61,578 nucleotides of DNA from Pseudomonadales bacterium (GTDB taxonomy: Bacteria; Pseudomonadota; Gammaproteobacteria; Pseudomonadales; Pseudohongiellaceae): assembly GCA_022827425.1 (NCBI GenBank), contig JAJDSZ010000031.1, positions 1 through 61,578 on the forward strand. Reading direction: 5' to 3'. The notes beneath the pieces were generated by a model. It worked only from the letters and a program-made list of their open reading frames with translations. It made no database searches and had not been told where the DNA came from. Shown in pieces: positions 8,854 to 18,426 of this stretch (its first letter is position 1; each line of letters begins with the position of its first letter). Position numbers and translations under genes: made by a program.

Positions 8854-8885
8854 GCGCAGTCCCGGGCAACGCAGACTTCTGGCAA

Positions 8886-9524
8886 ATGAACCTCGAATCC
8901 CTGCGGCGGGAATACCTTTCCAGCGGCTTGCGTCGCGCCGAACTCGCGGCGGACCCGCTGGAGCAGTTCGGCAACTGGATGCGGCAGGCGCTGGAGTTGC
9001 AAATCCCCGACCCCACCGCCATGGCCGCCGCCACCGTGGCCGCGAACGGCCAGCCGAGCCAGCGCATCGTCCTGCTCAAGCATTTCGATGAGGCCGGCTT
9101 TGTTTTCTACTCCAATTACCAGTCGCGCAAGGCGCTGGAGCTCGCCGGCAATCCCGCCATCAGCCTGTTGTTTCCCTGGCATGCCATCAATCGCCAGATC
9201 AAGATCTGCGGCAACGCCGGGCCAATCGGCAGGGAAGAGTCGGCGGCGTATTTCTCCACCCGGCCGCGCGCGAGCCAGTTGGCGGCCTTGGCTTCAAGGC
9301 AGAGCCGGGCTCTTGAGTCGCGCGGGCAATTGCTGGACGCATTCCGGGAACTGGATGAAAAATTCCGGCACATCCCCGTGCCATTGCCCGAGGATTGGGG
9401 CGGCTACCGCGTTGCGGCCCGGGAATTTGAATTCTGGCAGGGCCGCCCCGACCGGCTCCACGACCGTTTCCGCTATTCCCGCGGCCCATCCGGCGATTGG
9501 AGCATCGAAAGACTCGCTCCCTGA
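8886..9524 (+). CDS. pdxH: Pyridoxine/pyridoxamine 5'-phosphate oxidase
   Basis: A 212-residue cytoplasmic FMN enzyme that oxidises PNP and PMP to pyridoxal 5'-phosphate. Recognisable stretches are LRREYLSSGL at the N-terminus, PSQRIVLLKHFDEAGFVFYSNYQSRKA (FMN-binding split barrel), LLFPWHAINRQIKICG, and the C-terminal signature EFEFWQGRPDRLHDRFRY. Length matches the usual 210-220. It starts at ATG 8886, 32 nt after the MORN gene. Confidence 0.95.
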   Translation: MNLESLRREYLSSGLRRAELAADPLEQFGNWMRQALELQIPDPTAMAAATVAANGQPSQRIVLLKHFDEAGFVFYSNYQSRKALELAGNPAISLLFPWHAINRQIKICGNAGPIGREESAAYFSTRPRASQLAALASRQSRALESRGQLLDAFRELDEKFRHIPVPLPEDWGGYRVAAREFEFWQGRPDRLHDRFRYSRGPSGDWSIERLAP

Positions 9525-9605
9525 AAGGAACGCGAAGAAAATGTCTCGCCGCAGCCGACGGGGGACGCTGCCGGTCGTGTTCGAGCCTGATCTCGTCCAT
9601 CCGCC

Positions 9606-10856
9606 TCAAACGGCCAGCTTCTTCTTGACCAGGGTTCGCTGGAGGCGGGCGAATTGCGGCATGCCTTCCCGGTAGGGCGGGTAGTCCTCGCCGCGGATCA
9701 ACGGCGCGAAATAGCGCCGGGCGGCTTCGGTGATATGGAAACCGTTTTCACTGATGTATTCCCCGGGCATTTTCTTTTCCACATTGGCCACATCCGCCAG
9801 CGGGGCTTCGCCGATGCTCCAGGAGTACTCGGGGCCTTCACCGCGCACAATGATGGGCATGACCGCGTTCTTGCCCGCCATGGCGAATTCCACCGCCGCC
9901 TTGCCCACGGCGTAGGCCTGCTCCACATCGGTCGCCGAGGCGATGTGGCGTGCGGCGCGTTGCAGGTAGTCGGCCACCGCCCAGTGGTACTTGTAGCCAA
10001 GCTCCGTCTTGACCAGTTCCGCGATCAGCGGCGCCACGCCTCCAAGCTGGGCGTGGCCGAAAGCGTCGGTACCGCCGGCTTCGGACAGGAACTTGCCATC
10101 TGGGCCCTTGACTCCTTCGGAAACCACAATGGCGCAGTAGCCGTGTTCTTCCACGCAGCCCCTGACCTTGCCCAGAAAGCGGTCGCGGTCGAAGGTGACT
10201 TCCGGAAAGAGAATGACATGGGGCGGGTCGCCGGCGGCTTCGCTCGCCAGACCCGCGGCGCCGGCAATCCAGCCGGCATGGCGGCCCATGACTTCCATGA
10301 CGAATACCCTGGTGGAGGACTCGCACATGGAGGCCACATCGAGGCCGGCTTCGCGAATCGACACGGCGACGTACTTCGCCACCGAGCCAAAGCCGGGACA
10401 GTTGTCGGTGATGGGCAGATCGTTGTCCACGGTCTTGGGCACGCCGATGCAGGTGACGGGAAAGCCCTGCTCGACGCTCAGTTGCGCGATCTTGTTGGCG
10501 GTGTCCTGGGAATCGCCGCCGCCATTGTAGAGAAAGTAGCGGATATCGTGGGCCTGGAACACTTCAAGCAGCCGGTCGTACTCCCGGGTGTTCTCGCGGT
10601 AGGATTTCAGCTTGTAGCGGCAGGAACCGAATGCCCCCGCCGGAGTATGCCGCAGGGCGGCAATGGCTTCCGCCGATTCGAGGCCGGTGTCGATCAACTC
10701 CTCATTCAGCGCCCCGATAATCCCGTTGCGCCCGGCCAACACCGTGCCGATCCGCTCCGGATACTTCCGCGCGGTTTCAATCACCCCGCAGGCGCTGGCA
10801 TTGATCACGGCGGTAACCCCGCCGGACTGGGCATAAAACAGATTGGCCTTGCTCAT
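9606..10856 (-). CDS. pfp: PPi-dependent 6-phosphofructokinase
   Basis: A 416-residue enzyme interconverting fructose 6-phosphate and fructose 1,6-bisphosphate. The nucleotide-site motif is GGGDS (residues 112-116), followed by GVPKTVDNDLP and VMEVMGRHAGW. The sequence most resembles the pyrophosphate-using enzymes of methylotrophic gammaproteobacteria rather than ATP-dependent PfkA (GGDGS). ATG 10856 (MSKANLFYAQSGG) is chosen over an upstream ATG at 10889. The phosphoryl donor is inferred from family similarity, not proved by the motif. Confidence 0.88.
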   Translation of the reverse strand: MSKANLFYAQSGGVTAVINASACGVIETARKYPERIGTVLAGRNGIIGALNEELIDTGLESAEAIAALRHTPAGAFGSCRYKLKSYRENTREYDRLLEVFQAHDIRYFLYNGGGDSQDTANKIAQLSVEQGFPVTCIGVPKTVDNDLPITDNCPGFGSVAKYVAVSIREAGLDVASMCESSTRVFVMEVMGRHAGWIAGAAGLASEAAGDPPHVILFPEVTFDRDRFLGKVRGCVEEHGYCAIVVSEGVKGPDGKFLSEAGGTDAFGHAQLGGVAPLIAELVKTELGYKYHWAVADYLQRAARHIASATDVEQAYAVGKAAVEFAMAGKNAVMPIIVRGEGPEYSWSIGEAPLADVANVEKKMPGEYISENGFHITEAARRYFAPLIRGEDYPPYREGMPQFARLQRTLVKKKLAV

Positions 10857-10982
10857 GAAAATTCCGCAACTCACCAGGACGGGCGGCAATATGTGCCATC
10901 AATCCCCACAGGTCAAGCCCCTGTGCCCGGCCATTGGTAGCCATATGCGCATTGTAGTCTGATGAACTCATTCTTCCAGAAA

Positions 10983-11073
10983 TTGCGAAACCTGCGTCGG
11001 AAACGTTGCAAAACCTGCGCTGGAAACATTGCAAAACCTGCGTTAAAATCCTTGCAGAACCAGCGTTGCAAGC
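10983..11073. repeat. Four tandem 23-bp repeats upstream of the DUF4143 ATPase
   Basis: Units start at 10983, 11006, 11029 and 11052 with core TTGCAAAACCTGCG followed by a variable 9-nt tail (TCGGAAACG, CTGGAAACA, TTAAAATCC); the fourth unit is diverged and 22 nt long. There are no spacers, so this is not a CRISPR. The array ends 33 nt before the ATPase start, where repressor binding sites or repeat-driven expression changes would act. Confidence 0.8.
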
Positions 11074-11106
11074 TGGGATCACGCGGATTTGTGCGGAATC
11101 TGAGGC

Positions 11107-12363
11107 ATGACTTACCAGCCTAGACTGGCAGACAGGGAACTGACCGAAAAACTGGCCAGCGCATCTGCCGTGTTGATCGAAGGTCCCAAGGCCTGTGGCA
11201 AGACAGCTACAGCACGACGCTTCGCACGCAGCGAAGTTTTCCTTGACATTGACCATAACGCCAGACAATCGGTGGCAGTTGATCCCCGGAGTGTTCTGAA
11301 GGGGAAGATGCCAAGGTTGCTTGACGAATGGCAAGTCGTCCCCGAAATCTGGAACCATGTGCGGTGCGCGTCTGACCTGGAGCCGGGCAAGGGCAAATTT
11401 ATTCTGACTGGTTCAGCCGTGCCCACGGATGACTTGCTGCGCCACTCGGGCGCGGGCCGAATTTCCCGGCTGCGCTTGCGTACCATGTCGCTTTTCGAGC
11501 AAGGATATTCCACCGGAGCTGTGTCGCTGGGCGAACTGCTCGCGGGCGCCGAGGTCAGCGCCCCCGAACCCGGCCTTGATATCGCGGACATCATTGAACT
11601 GATTTGCCGGGGAGGCTGGCCCGGGACCCTCAGCGAAAATCTCAACAAGGCCATGGGTTTTGTGCGGGATTACATTGATGAGTTACGACGCACAGATGTG
11701 GAGCGCGTCTCCGGTATTCGTCACGACCCTGACCGTGTGTTGCGTTTGATCCAGTCGCTTGCGCGCAACACCGCCACCGAAGCGAAGCTGACGACGATCA
11801 GGGAAGATGTGGCGCGTTCCGGAGAAGCGATCCAGGAGCGCACACTGGACAATTATATGGAAGCGCTTCGCAGCTTGTTTGTAATTGAGGAGTTGCCGCC
11901 ATTTTCGCCCCATTTGCGCTCCCGCTCGCGCTTGCGCAAGGCGGCGAAGCAGCACTTTACGGACCCGTCCATCGCGGTGGCGGCGATCCGCGCCAATCCA
12001 AAGCTGCTGCGCGCTGACCTGAACTATCTGGGCCTGTTGTTCGAGTCGCTGGTGGTGCGCGACCTTCGCATCCATGCCGCATTGCAAGACGCTGAACTGC
12101 GCCACTACCGGGACAATACAGGCCTCGAAGTGGACGCCATCGTGGAAACGGTTGCGGGCGGCTGGCTGCCGGTGGAAATCAAGTTGGGCAGTACGCTGCC
12201 CATCATCGACGAAGCTGCAAAAACCTTGCTCAGGTTCCGGGACCGTGTTGATACCCGTAAAATGGGCGACCCGGGCAATCTGTTGATCATCACCGCAGCC
12301 GGATACGCCTATCGTCGCCCGGACGGGGTCAGTGTCGTTCCCATTGGCGCCTTGGGGCCGTAA
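11107..12363 (+). CDS. AAA+ ATPase with C-terminal DUF4143 domain
   Basis: A 418-residue cytoplasmic protein. Walker A is GPKACGKT (residues 26-33) and Walker B lies at PRLLDEWQ (about 70-76); the sensor region FILTGSA follows. The C-terminal half has the DUF4143 hallmarks YLGLLFESLVVRDLR and a restriction-nuclease-like core ending in LEVDAIVE and LPVEIKLGS. Such ATPases are common in accessory DNA and have no firmly established function. An array of 23-bp repeats sits just upstream. Confidence 0.85.
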   Translation: MTYQPRLADRELTEKLASASAVLIEGPKACGKTATARRFARSEVFLDIDHNARQSVAVDPRSVLKGKMPRLLDEWQVVPEIWNHVRCASDLEPGKGKFILTGSAVPTDDLLRHSGAGRISRLRLRTMSLFEQGYSTGAVSLGELLAGAEVSAPEPGLDIADIIELICRGGWPGTLSENLNKAMGFVRDYIDELRRTDVERVSGIRHDPDRVLRLIQSLARNTATEAKLTTIREDVARSGEAIQERTLDNYMEALRSLFVIEELPPFSPHLRSRSRLRKAAKQHFTDPSIAVAAIRANPKLLRADLNYLGLLFESLVVRDLRIHAALQDAELRHYRDNTGLEVDAIVETVAGGWLPVEIKLGSTLPIIDEAAKTLLRFRDRVDTRKMGDPGNLLIITAAGYAYRRPDGVSVVPIGALGP

Positions 12364-12443
12364 AGGGAATTCCAGCGCTGCCGCGGTTGCCTGCGGGGGC
12401 AGGTGGTGCAAAAATGCCACTGGTTTGGAGCGGGTGGGGCCTG

Positions 12444-13007
12444 ATGCGAATCATCATTGGCATGTCGGGGGCGAGCGGCGTGATTTACGGCGTTCGGCTG
12501 TTGCAGGTGTTGCGCGAGGATACGGCGATTGAAACGCATCTGGTGGCGACGGATGCGGCCCGGCTCAATCTTTCCCTGGAAACCGATTACAGCTTTGACG
12601 AAGTCAAGGCCCTGGCCGACCACCACCACTCCAACAAGGACATCTCCGCGAGCATTGCCAGCGGCTCATTCCGCACCGACGGCATGATTGTCGCGCCCTG
12701 CTCCATCCGCACGCTTTCCGCCATCGCCCACTGCCATTCCGGGTCGCTCATCAGCCGCGCCGCCGATGTCACCCTCAAGGAATGCCGCCGCCTCGTGCTC
12801 GTGCCGCGGGAGACCCCGCTGCATGCGGGACATTGCGAAACCCTGCTCAAGGCCGCCCGGCTCGGCGCCGTACTCGCCCCGCCCATGCCCGCCCACTACA
12901 TCCGGCCCCAGTCGGTGGAAGACCTCGTGGACCATCACGTGGGCCGCATCCTCGACCTGTTCGGCGTGGAATCCGGCCTCGTCCGCCGCTGGGAACGGTC
13001 GAACTAA
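12444..13007 (+). CDS. ubiX: Flavin prenyltransferase UbiX
   Basis: A 187-residue flavoprotein that prenylates FMN to make the cofactor of the UbiD decarboxylase in ubiquinone synthesis. GMSGASGVIYG (residues 6-16) is the phosphate-binding start. MIVAPCSIRTLSAIAHCHS and VLVPRETPLHAGH are the family signatures, and the C-terminus ends with the helix DHHVGRILDLFG. ATG 12444 is chosen because the 19 upstream codons lack similarity. ubiD is not in the window. Confidence 0.94.
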   Translation: MRIIIGMSGASGVIYGVRLLQVLREDTAIETHLVATDAARLNLSLETDYSFDEVKALADHHHSNKDISASIASGSFRTDGMIVAPCSIRTLSAIAHCHSGSLISRAADVTLKECRRLVLVPRETPLHAGHCETLLKAARLGAVLAPPMPAHYIRPQSVEDLVDHHVGRILDLFGVESGLVRRWERSN

Positions 13008-13057
13008 ATCTTCACACAAGGGTTGCATTACCGTAATCCGCGGGATCAGTACCATCC

Positions 13058-14098
13058 CTACTCGCGTTTGAGATACCAGTCGATGGTGCTTGCAAGGCCG
13101 GCGGGGAAGTCGGTTTTGGGGCGGTAGCCGAGTTCCCGGCTGATTTTCCCGGCATCGATGGCGTAGCGGGTGTCGTGGCCCGGGCGGTCGGTGACGAATG
13201 TAATCAGGCTGCTTGCCGGCATGCCTTGGGCGGGAGGGGCCTCGGGATAGAGTTCGGCCAGCGCCGGCTCGGTTGCGAAACGGCGGTCGAGAATCGAGCA
13301 GAGTTCCTGGATCAGGTCGATATTGGCGTACTCGTTGTCGCCGCCGACGTTGTAGGTTTCCCCGGGCCGTCCCTTTTGAATACACAGCTCGATGGCGCGG
13401 CAATGGTCTTCCACATGGAGCCAGTCGCGGATCTGGCGGCCGTTGCCATAGACGGGCAAGGGCCTGCCCTTGAGGATATTGGTCAGGAACAGGGGGATGA
13501 GCTTTTCCGGAAACTGGTGGGGGCCGTAATTGTTCGAGCAATTGCTCGTGACCACGGGCAGGCCGAAGGTGCGATGGTAGGCGCGCGCGAGATGGTCGGC
13601 GGCGGCCTTGCTCGCGGCGTAGGGTGAATTCGGGGCAAAGGGGGAGTCTTCGCGGAACGGCGGATCGTCCGGGCCGAGTGAGCCGTAGACTTCGTCGGTG
13701 GAAACGTGCTGGAACAGGCGGTTTTCATGGGGCTGGCCCGGTTCCAGCCAGACCGCGGCGGCAGCCTTGAGCAGGCTGTGGGTGCCGACGATATTGGTTT
13801 CGATGAAGGCGTCCGGCCCGGTGATCGAGCGGTCCACATGGCTTTCGGCGGCGAAATGGACGATGGTGTCGATGGCATGTCCGCGCAGCAGTTGCTCCAC
13901 GAGTTGCTGATCGCGGATATTGCCGTGAACGAAATGAAAATCCGGCTGGCCTTCGAATGCGGCGAGATTGGCGCGGATGCCGGCGTAGGTCAGCGCGTCG
14001 AGAACGACGACGAGGTCCCCAGGATGCTTGCGCCGCCAATAGTGCACGAAATTGGTGCCGATGAAGCCGGCGCCGCCGGTGACAAGCAAGGCGCTCAT
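13058..14098 (-). CDS. rfbB: dTDP-glucose 4,6-dehydratase
   Basis: A 346-residue short-chain dehydrogenase converting dTDP-glucose to dTDP-4-keto-6-deoxyglucose, the second step of dTDP-L-rhamnose synthesis. The NAD-binding motif is GGAGFIG, the catalytic Thr-Asp-Glu is in HVSTDEVYGSL, and YAASK carries the Tyr/Lys pair. HFAAESHVDRSI is diagnostic for the family. It is the last gene of the rhamnose cluster, 70 nt after rfbD. Confidence 0.95.
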   Translation of the reverse strand: MSALLVTGGAGFIGTNFVHYWRRKHPGDLVVVLDALTYAGIRANLAAFEGQPDFHFVHGNIRDQQLVEQLLRGHAIDTIVHFAAESHVDRSITGPDAFIETNIVGTHSLLKAAAAVWLEPGQPHENRLFQHVSTDEVYGSLGPDDPPFREDSPFAPNSPYAASKAAADHLARAYHRTFGLPVVTSNCSNNYGPHQFPEKLIPLFLTNILKGRPLPVYGNGRQIRDWLHVEDHCRAIELCIQKGRPGETYNVGGDNEYANIDLIQELCSILDRRFATEPALAELYPEAPPAQGMPASSLITFVTDRPGHDTRYAIDAGKISRELGYRPKTDFPAGLASTIDWYLKRE

Positions 14099-14168
14099 GG
14101 CCGGGCGCCTGCCGCTTCCAGCCGGGTGGCGCTGTGGCGGCGAGGGGGTGGAAAGTTTCCGCGGGCAA

Positions 14169-15065
14169 TCATCTTGCAGCTTCCTGTTTCGCGATAGCCC
14201 GGATGACCCCGCTCAACGCTTCGCGCCAGTCGCCTTCGGGCACGTCAAATTCCCTCAGAGCCCGGCCACGATCCATCACGCTGTATGCCGGACGGCGGGC
14301 GGCGGTGGGATAATCCGTAGTGGCAAGGGGCCTGACGGGAATCTCTTTTCGCAACAAGCCCGCGGCCAGCCCCTGCCGCTGGATTTCCCGGGCGAAGCCG
14401 AACCAGCTGGTTTCTCCACCATCGTTCCAATGATACAGGCCGGCGCCAGCCTGCCGGGAAAGCATACGCCAGATCAGCCCGGCGAGAGAATGCGCGGAAG
14501 TCGGGCAGCCGAGCTGGTCGCCGACCACGGCGACCTCACCCCGCTCGGCGAGCAGCCCCAGCATCGTTTTCACGAAATTTTGGCCGAATTCGGAGTACAG
14601 CCAGGAAGCGCGCAGGATGACGCCCTGGGCCGGAGGCAGTTTCGCGACTTCCTCCTCGCCGGCGAGTTTGCTGGCGCCATACTCGCCGAGCGGGGCGGTT
14701 GCATCCCCCGGCGCATAGGGTCTTGCCGACTTGCCGTCGAAGACGAAATCCGTGGAAACGTGAATCAGCCGCGCTTTCCGTCCGCCGCACCAGCGGGCAA
14801 GGTTCGCCGCGCCGGTGGCGTTGCTGCGCCGGGTCTGGGCGGGCTCGCTTTCGGCCCGGTCCACCGCTGTCCAGGCGGCGGTATTGACGATGCAATCCGG
14901 GGCGATTTCATCCAGCACGGCTTTTGTCCGGGCCGAGTCGCCGATATCGAGTTCGCCGCGGGACAGATACACGGCGCGCCATGCAGAAGGAGCCCCGGAC
15001 AGCTTCAGGCATTGGGCCAACTGGCTTGCGGCGCCGGTGACGAGGACGGTTCGGGTCATGGCCAT
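14169..15065 (-). CDS. rfbD: dTDP-4-dehydrorhamnose reductase
   Basis: A 298-residue enzyme performing the final NAD(P)H-dependent reduction to dTDP-L-rhamnose. It shows the N-terminal VTGAASQLAQCL (a variant of GxxGQLG), AWTAVDRAESEP (usual NxAAYTxVDxAE), STDFVFDG and YGASKLAGE with the catalytic Tyr/Lys, then LRASWLYSEFGQNFVKTML. The AS-for-GxxG change in the nucleotide loop is slightly unusual. It lies between rfbC and rfbB. Confidence 0.92.
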   Translation of the reverse strand: MAMTRTVLVTGAASQLAQCLKLSGAPSAWRAVYLSRGELDIGDSARTKAVLDEIAPDCIVNTAAWTAVDRAESEPAQTRRSNATGAANLARWCGGRKARLIHVSTDFVFDGKSARPYAPGDATAPLGEYGASKLAGEEEVAKLPPAQGVILRASWLYSEFGQNFVKTMLGLLAERGEVAVVGDQLGCPTSAHSLAGLIWRMLSRQAGAGLYHWNDGGETSWFGFAREIQRQGLAAGLLRKEIPVRPLATTDYPTAARRPAYSVMDRGRALREFDVPEGDWREALSGVIRAIAKQEAAR

Positions 15066-15132
15066 GGCTTCATCTTGCGGCGAAGCGCCTGGGTCTGTGG
15101 CGAGAAAAACCGTTGGACATCAACACAAGCCG

Positions 15133-15678
15133 TCAATGCGGCAGCGGCGCCTCGGCCAGCCGGGGCGCCCTGCGGTCGCGTTCCGACAGAATCGGCTCGG
15201 CTGCCTGCAACGGCCACTCGATGCCGATTGCCGGATCGTTCCAGCACAGGCTGTGGTCGTCTTCCGGGTGGTAGTACTCGGTGCACTTGTAGCACAGGTC
15301 GGCGCTTTCGCTGAGCACATAGAAGCCGTGGGCGAAACCCGGCGGAATCCATAACTGGCGGCGATTTTCCTCGCTCAACGGCGCGCCGAACCAATGGCCG
15401 AAAGTGGCGGACTGATGGCGCAGGTCCACCGCCACATCGAAAACCCTGCCCCGCACCACCCGCACGAGCTTGCCTTGGGGATACTCCAACTGGTAATGCA
15501 GCCCCCGCAGGGTTCCGAGCACCGAGCGGCTGTGATTGTCCTGCACGAAGTGGTGGGGAATGCCGTGTTCGGTGAAGAAGGACTCGCGCCAGGTTTCCAT
15601 GAAAAAACCCCGGTCGTCGCCGTGAACTGCGGGTTCCAGCAGGAGCAGCCCGGGAATCGGCGTGCCGGTGCTTTTCAT
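15133..15678 (-). CDS. rfbC: dTDP-4-dehydrorhamnose 3,5-epimerase
   Basis: A 181-residue cupin enzyme, the third step of dTDP-rhamnose synthesis. DDRGFFMETWRESFF, FVQDNHSRSVLGTLRGLHYQ (catalytic His in RGLHYQ), VRGRVFDVAVDLR and IPPGFAHGFYVLSE are all conserved. Its ATG (15678-15676) overlaps the rfbA TGA by one base, so translation is coupled. Confidence 0.95.
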   Translation of the reverse strand: MKSTGTPIPGLLLLEPAVHGDDRGFFMETWRESFFTEHGIPHHFVQDNHSRSVLGTLRGLHYQLEYPQGKLVRVVRGRVFDVAVDLRHQSATFGHWFGAPLSEENRRQLWIPPGFAHGFYVLSESADLCYKCTEYYHPEDDHSLCWNDPAIGIEWPLQAAEPILSERDRRAPRLAEAPLPH

Positions 15679-16550
15679 CAGGACTCGTTCAGCAAGGCCA
15701 GCAGGTACTGGCCGTAGCCGCTGTTGATATGGTCTTCGGCGAGGCGCTCGAACTGGGCGTCGCCGATGAATCCCCGGCGCCAGGCGATTTCCTCCGGGCA
15801 GCCGATTTTCAGGCCCTGACGGTCTTCGAGCACACGGATGAAGTTGGCCGCGTCCAGCAGCGACTGGGTGGTGCCGGTATCGAGCCAGGCCGTGCCGCGA
15901 TCGAACAGCTCCACCTGCAATTCTCCCCGCCGCAGATAGATCCGGTTGACATCGGTGATTTCCAGCTCGCCCCGGGCCGAAGGGCGGATGGATTTCGCCA
16001 CATCCACCACTTGATTGTCATACATGTAGAGACCGGTGACGGCATAATGGGATTTGGGCCGGGCCGGTTTTTCCTCCAGGTCCACCGCGCGGTTGTCGTC
16101 ATCGAGCACCACCACGCCGTAGCGTTCCGGGTCCTGCACATAGTAGGCGAAGATGCTGGCGCCATTGTCCTGGGCGACGGCATTGGTCAGGGTGTCTTCG
16201 ATGCGGTTGCCGTAGAAGATGTTGTCGCCGAGAATCAGGCAGACGCGGCTGTCGTCGATGAACTCCTCGCCGATGAGAAAAGCCTGGGCGAGGCCTTCCG
16301 GCCGCGGCTGTTCGGCATAGCGGATGGAGACGCCCCAGGCGCTGCCGTCGCCGAGCAGGCGATGGAAGCCGGCATGATCCCTGGGCGTGGTGATGACGAG
16401 GATGTCGCGAATGCCGGATTGCAGCAGGGTCGACAGCGGATAGTAGATCATCGGCTTGTCGTAAATCGGCAGCAACTGCTTGCTGATCGTGGTGGTGATG
16501 GGATATAGCCTGCTGCCCGCGCCGCCCGCCAGAATGATGCCCTTGGTCAT
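15678..16550 (-). CDS. rfbA: Glucose-1-phosphate thymidylyltransferase
   Basis: A 290-residue enzyme making dTDP-glucose from dTTP and glucose 1-phosphate, the first committed step of dTDP-rhamnose synthesis. The nucleotide loop is [13 protein letters not shown], followed by [38 protein letters not shown] and the metal-binding C-terminal region WLDTGT. ATG 16550 ([10 protein letters not shown]) is used. It is 2 nt downstream of the epimerase gene and overlaps rfbC by one base. Confidence 0.96.
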   Translation of the reverse strand: MTKGIILAGGAGSRLYPITTTISKQLLPIYDKPMIYYPLSTLLQSGIRDILVITTPRDHAGFHRLLGDGSAWGVSIRYAEQPRPEGLAQAFLIGEEFIDDSRVCLILGDNIFYGNRIEDTLTNAVAQDNGASIFAYYVQDPERYGVVVLDDDNRAVDLEEKPARPKSHYAVTGLYMYDNQVVDVAKSIRPSARGELEITDVNRIYLRRGELQVELFDRGTAWLDTGTTQSLLDAANFIRVLEDRQGLKIGCPEEIAWRRGFIGDAQFERLAEDHINSGYGQYLLALLNES

Positions 16551-16552
16551 TG

Positions 16553-17551
16553 TCACTCCCGTGTGGCGGCCTGGTGTCCGGTCAGATCCTGGATGATTTC
16601 CGGCAAACTTGCGTGCAGGTCGCCGGCGGGGTGGAAATCCAGCGCCTGGTAGATTTCCCGGGACGGCCAGATTCGTTCGCTCGTCATGTTGCGCCAGGTT
16701 TGCAGGCCCGATTCGGCGGATTTCCAGCCGGCAAGACGACCGAGTTGCAATAGCGCGACCACGGCGAAGAATATCACAGCGGGGGTGCGCCAGCGGGGCG
16801 GATTTCGGCCCAGCGCCGTATAGATGGCCTGCTCGATGGCATTGGCGCGATAGTCCCGCAAATCGGTCAGCAGCCAGCATCGCCCGGCCGCTTCCGGGTT
16901 TTGCCAGGAAAGCATCGCGGCGCGGCAGACGTCATCGACGCCGGCCAGCGAGAAGCGGCTATCCAGCCGGGGCAGGGGCGGCAGCCGCCGGGCATGGATG
17001 AGGCGGATCATGCGCGCGACTCCACCTTTCATTCCGGCCCCATAGACCGGAGCCGGGCGCAAGATCGTGGTCCGCATGCCATCCCCGCCGTTGGCTTCTA
17101 GCACAAGCCGCTCGGCAAGCCATTTGCTGCGGGCATAGTCTCCCGGTCGCGAAGCCGAACCCCGCCCATCGAATTCCGCAGCCAGGGCGCTGCTGACAAA
17201 AACCAGGCTTTGCGCGCCGGCATTGCGGGCGGCTTCCAGCAGATTGCGCGTCCCTTCCACATTGACTTGCATGGCGCTGGCGTCGCGCCGGTCCGCGGTG
17301 CGGGCGATTCCCGCCAGATGAAATACGGCCCGCACCCCGGCACAGGCTTTCTCAAGCGCCCCGGGGTCGAGGATATCCCCGGGAAAGTGGGTGTCCCAGG
17401 GTGGATGAGTCGGGTGGGTGTCCTGTGCGGGGAGTGGCCGGGAAAATGCCCGCACGGCACAACCCGCGGCTTGCAAATGGCGGCACAGGTGGCGGCCGAT
17501 AAAGCCGCTGGCGCCGGTAACGAGCGCTTCCGCCTGGCCGCTCACAGCCAC
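16553..17551 (-). CDS. NAD-dependent epimerase/dehydratase (nucleotide-sugar type)
   Basis: A 332-residue extended short-chain dehydrogenase with N-terminal [33 protein letters not shown] and the YARSK catalytic pair. [18 protein letters not shown] matches the UDP-glucose 4-epimerase/WbpP-like branch. A hydrophobic segment [13 protein letters not shown] near residue 255 suggests membrane association, as in enzymes acting with polyprenyl-linked sugars. Overlaps the glycosyltransferase gene by 10 nt and precedes rfbA by 2 nt. The exact sugar is unknown. Confidence 0.82.
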   Translation of the reverse strand: MAVSGQAEALVTGASGFIGRHLCRHLQAAGCAVRAFSRPLPAQDTHPTHPPWDTHFPGDILDPGALEKACAGVRAVFHLAGIARTADRRDASAMQVNVEGTRNLLEAARNAGAQSLVFVSSALAAEFDGRGSASRPGDYARSKWLAERLVLEANGGDGMRTTILRPAPVYGAGMKGGVARMIRLIHARRLPPLPRLDSRFSLAGVDDVCRAAMLSWQNPEAAGRCWLLTDLRDYRANAIEQAIYTALGRNPPRWRTPAVIFFAVVALLQLGRLAGWKSAESGLQTWRNMTSERIWPSREIYQALDFHPAGDLHASLPEIIQDLTGHQAATRE

Positions 17552-18411
17552 TTCCAGCCATGCCGGTGGAAGAAGCGCCAGGCGGAATGGCAGAACAGGA
17601 GGATATGCCGCAAGCCCTTTCCGGCCGCTCCGCCGCCCGCATGCCGGATTCGCATGGCCGGCAGATGCACGAGCCGGCCCATTTGCCCAAGCCGCAGGGA
17701 CAGGTCGAAGTCTTCAAAGTAGAGAAAGAAGCCCTCGTCAAAACCGCCAACTTCGCCAAGGGCATCGCCGCGGCACAGCAGGCAGCAGCCGCTGGCGATG
17801 GGAATTCCGCTGCTTGGCCGGTCACGGGGCAAGTCGCGCATCTCATACTCCGCCAGCCTGCCTGCAAAGGGCGCCCGCAGGAATGTCGGCGCAAAGCCGC
17901 GCAAAAAGAGCAGCAGCAGCGACGGGTAGCGCTTGCACAGGTATTGCGGCTGGCCATTGCGGCTTGCCGCCGGGCTGACGAGCACCGCCTCCGGATTTTC
18001 GTTCAGATAAGCGAGGCCCGCCGTCAGGGCGTCCGGGTCGAACTCGACATCGGGATTGAGCAGCAAATGGTATTCGGGTCGGGTTTCCGCAGCGTTTTCG
18101 GAATGGTATTGGCGTATGGCCAGATTATGGGCCGCGCCATAGCCGATGTTGCCATGTCCGTGCAGCAGGCGCAGCTCACAGCCGTTCAGACGGGAAGACG
18201 CGGCAAGCTCCCGCATGTCCCCGGGCGAAAACCGCTCCGGCTCCGGCGTTCCGCCCCCACTGTTGTCGATGATGAAGATTCTTACCCGTTCCAGCGGCAC
18301 TTGAGCCCGGGCCCGCTCGCAGGCGATGGCCAGGGAATCAAGCAGGCCCGATACCCGCCTGCGGGGAGTGTGGTAACAGACGATCGAAACCGCTAGCGCG
18401 AAGCCCGACAT
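17542..18411 (-). CDS. Family 2 glycosyltransferase, WbbL-like (probable rhamnosyltransferase)
   Basis: A 289-residue GT-A protein. It begins ALAVSIVCYHTP, has IFIIDNSGGG, then GNIGYGAAHNLAI and the metal-binding LLLNPDVEFD, followed by GCCLLCRGDALGEVGGFDEGFFLYFEDFDLSLRL, the signature of WbbL-type rhamnosyl transferases. Its coupling to the dTDP-rhamnose genes supports that donor, by inference. It probably extends O-antigen or another surface glycan at the inner membrane. Confidence 0.85.
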   Translation of the reverse strand: MSGFALAVSIVCYHTPRRRVSGLLDSLAIACERARAQVPLERVRIFIIDNSGGGTPEPERFSPGDMRELAASSRLNGCELRLLHGHGNIGYGAAHNLAIRQYHSENAAETRPEYHLLLNPDVEFDPDALTAGLAYLNENPEAVLVSPAASRNGQPQYLCKRYPSLLLLFLRGFAPTFLRAPFAGRLAEYEMRDLPRDRPSSGIPIASGCCLLCRGDALGEVGGFDEGFFLYFEDFDLSLRLGQMGRLVHLPAMRIRHAGGGAAGKGLRHILLFCHSAWRFFHRHGWKWL

Positions 18412-18426
18412 TCAACAAGGCGGAAA

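Noticed and set aside
10983..11073. CRISPR array
   Set aside because: The four units are contiguous 23-bp repeats without unique spacers, and no cas gene is nearby.
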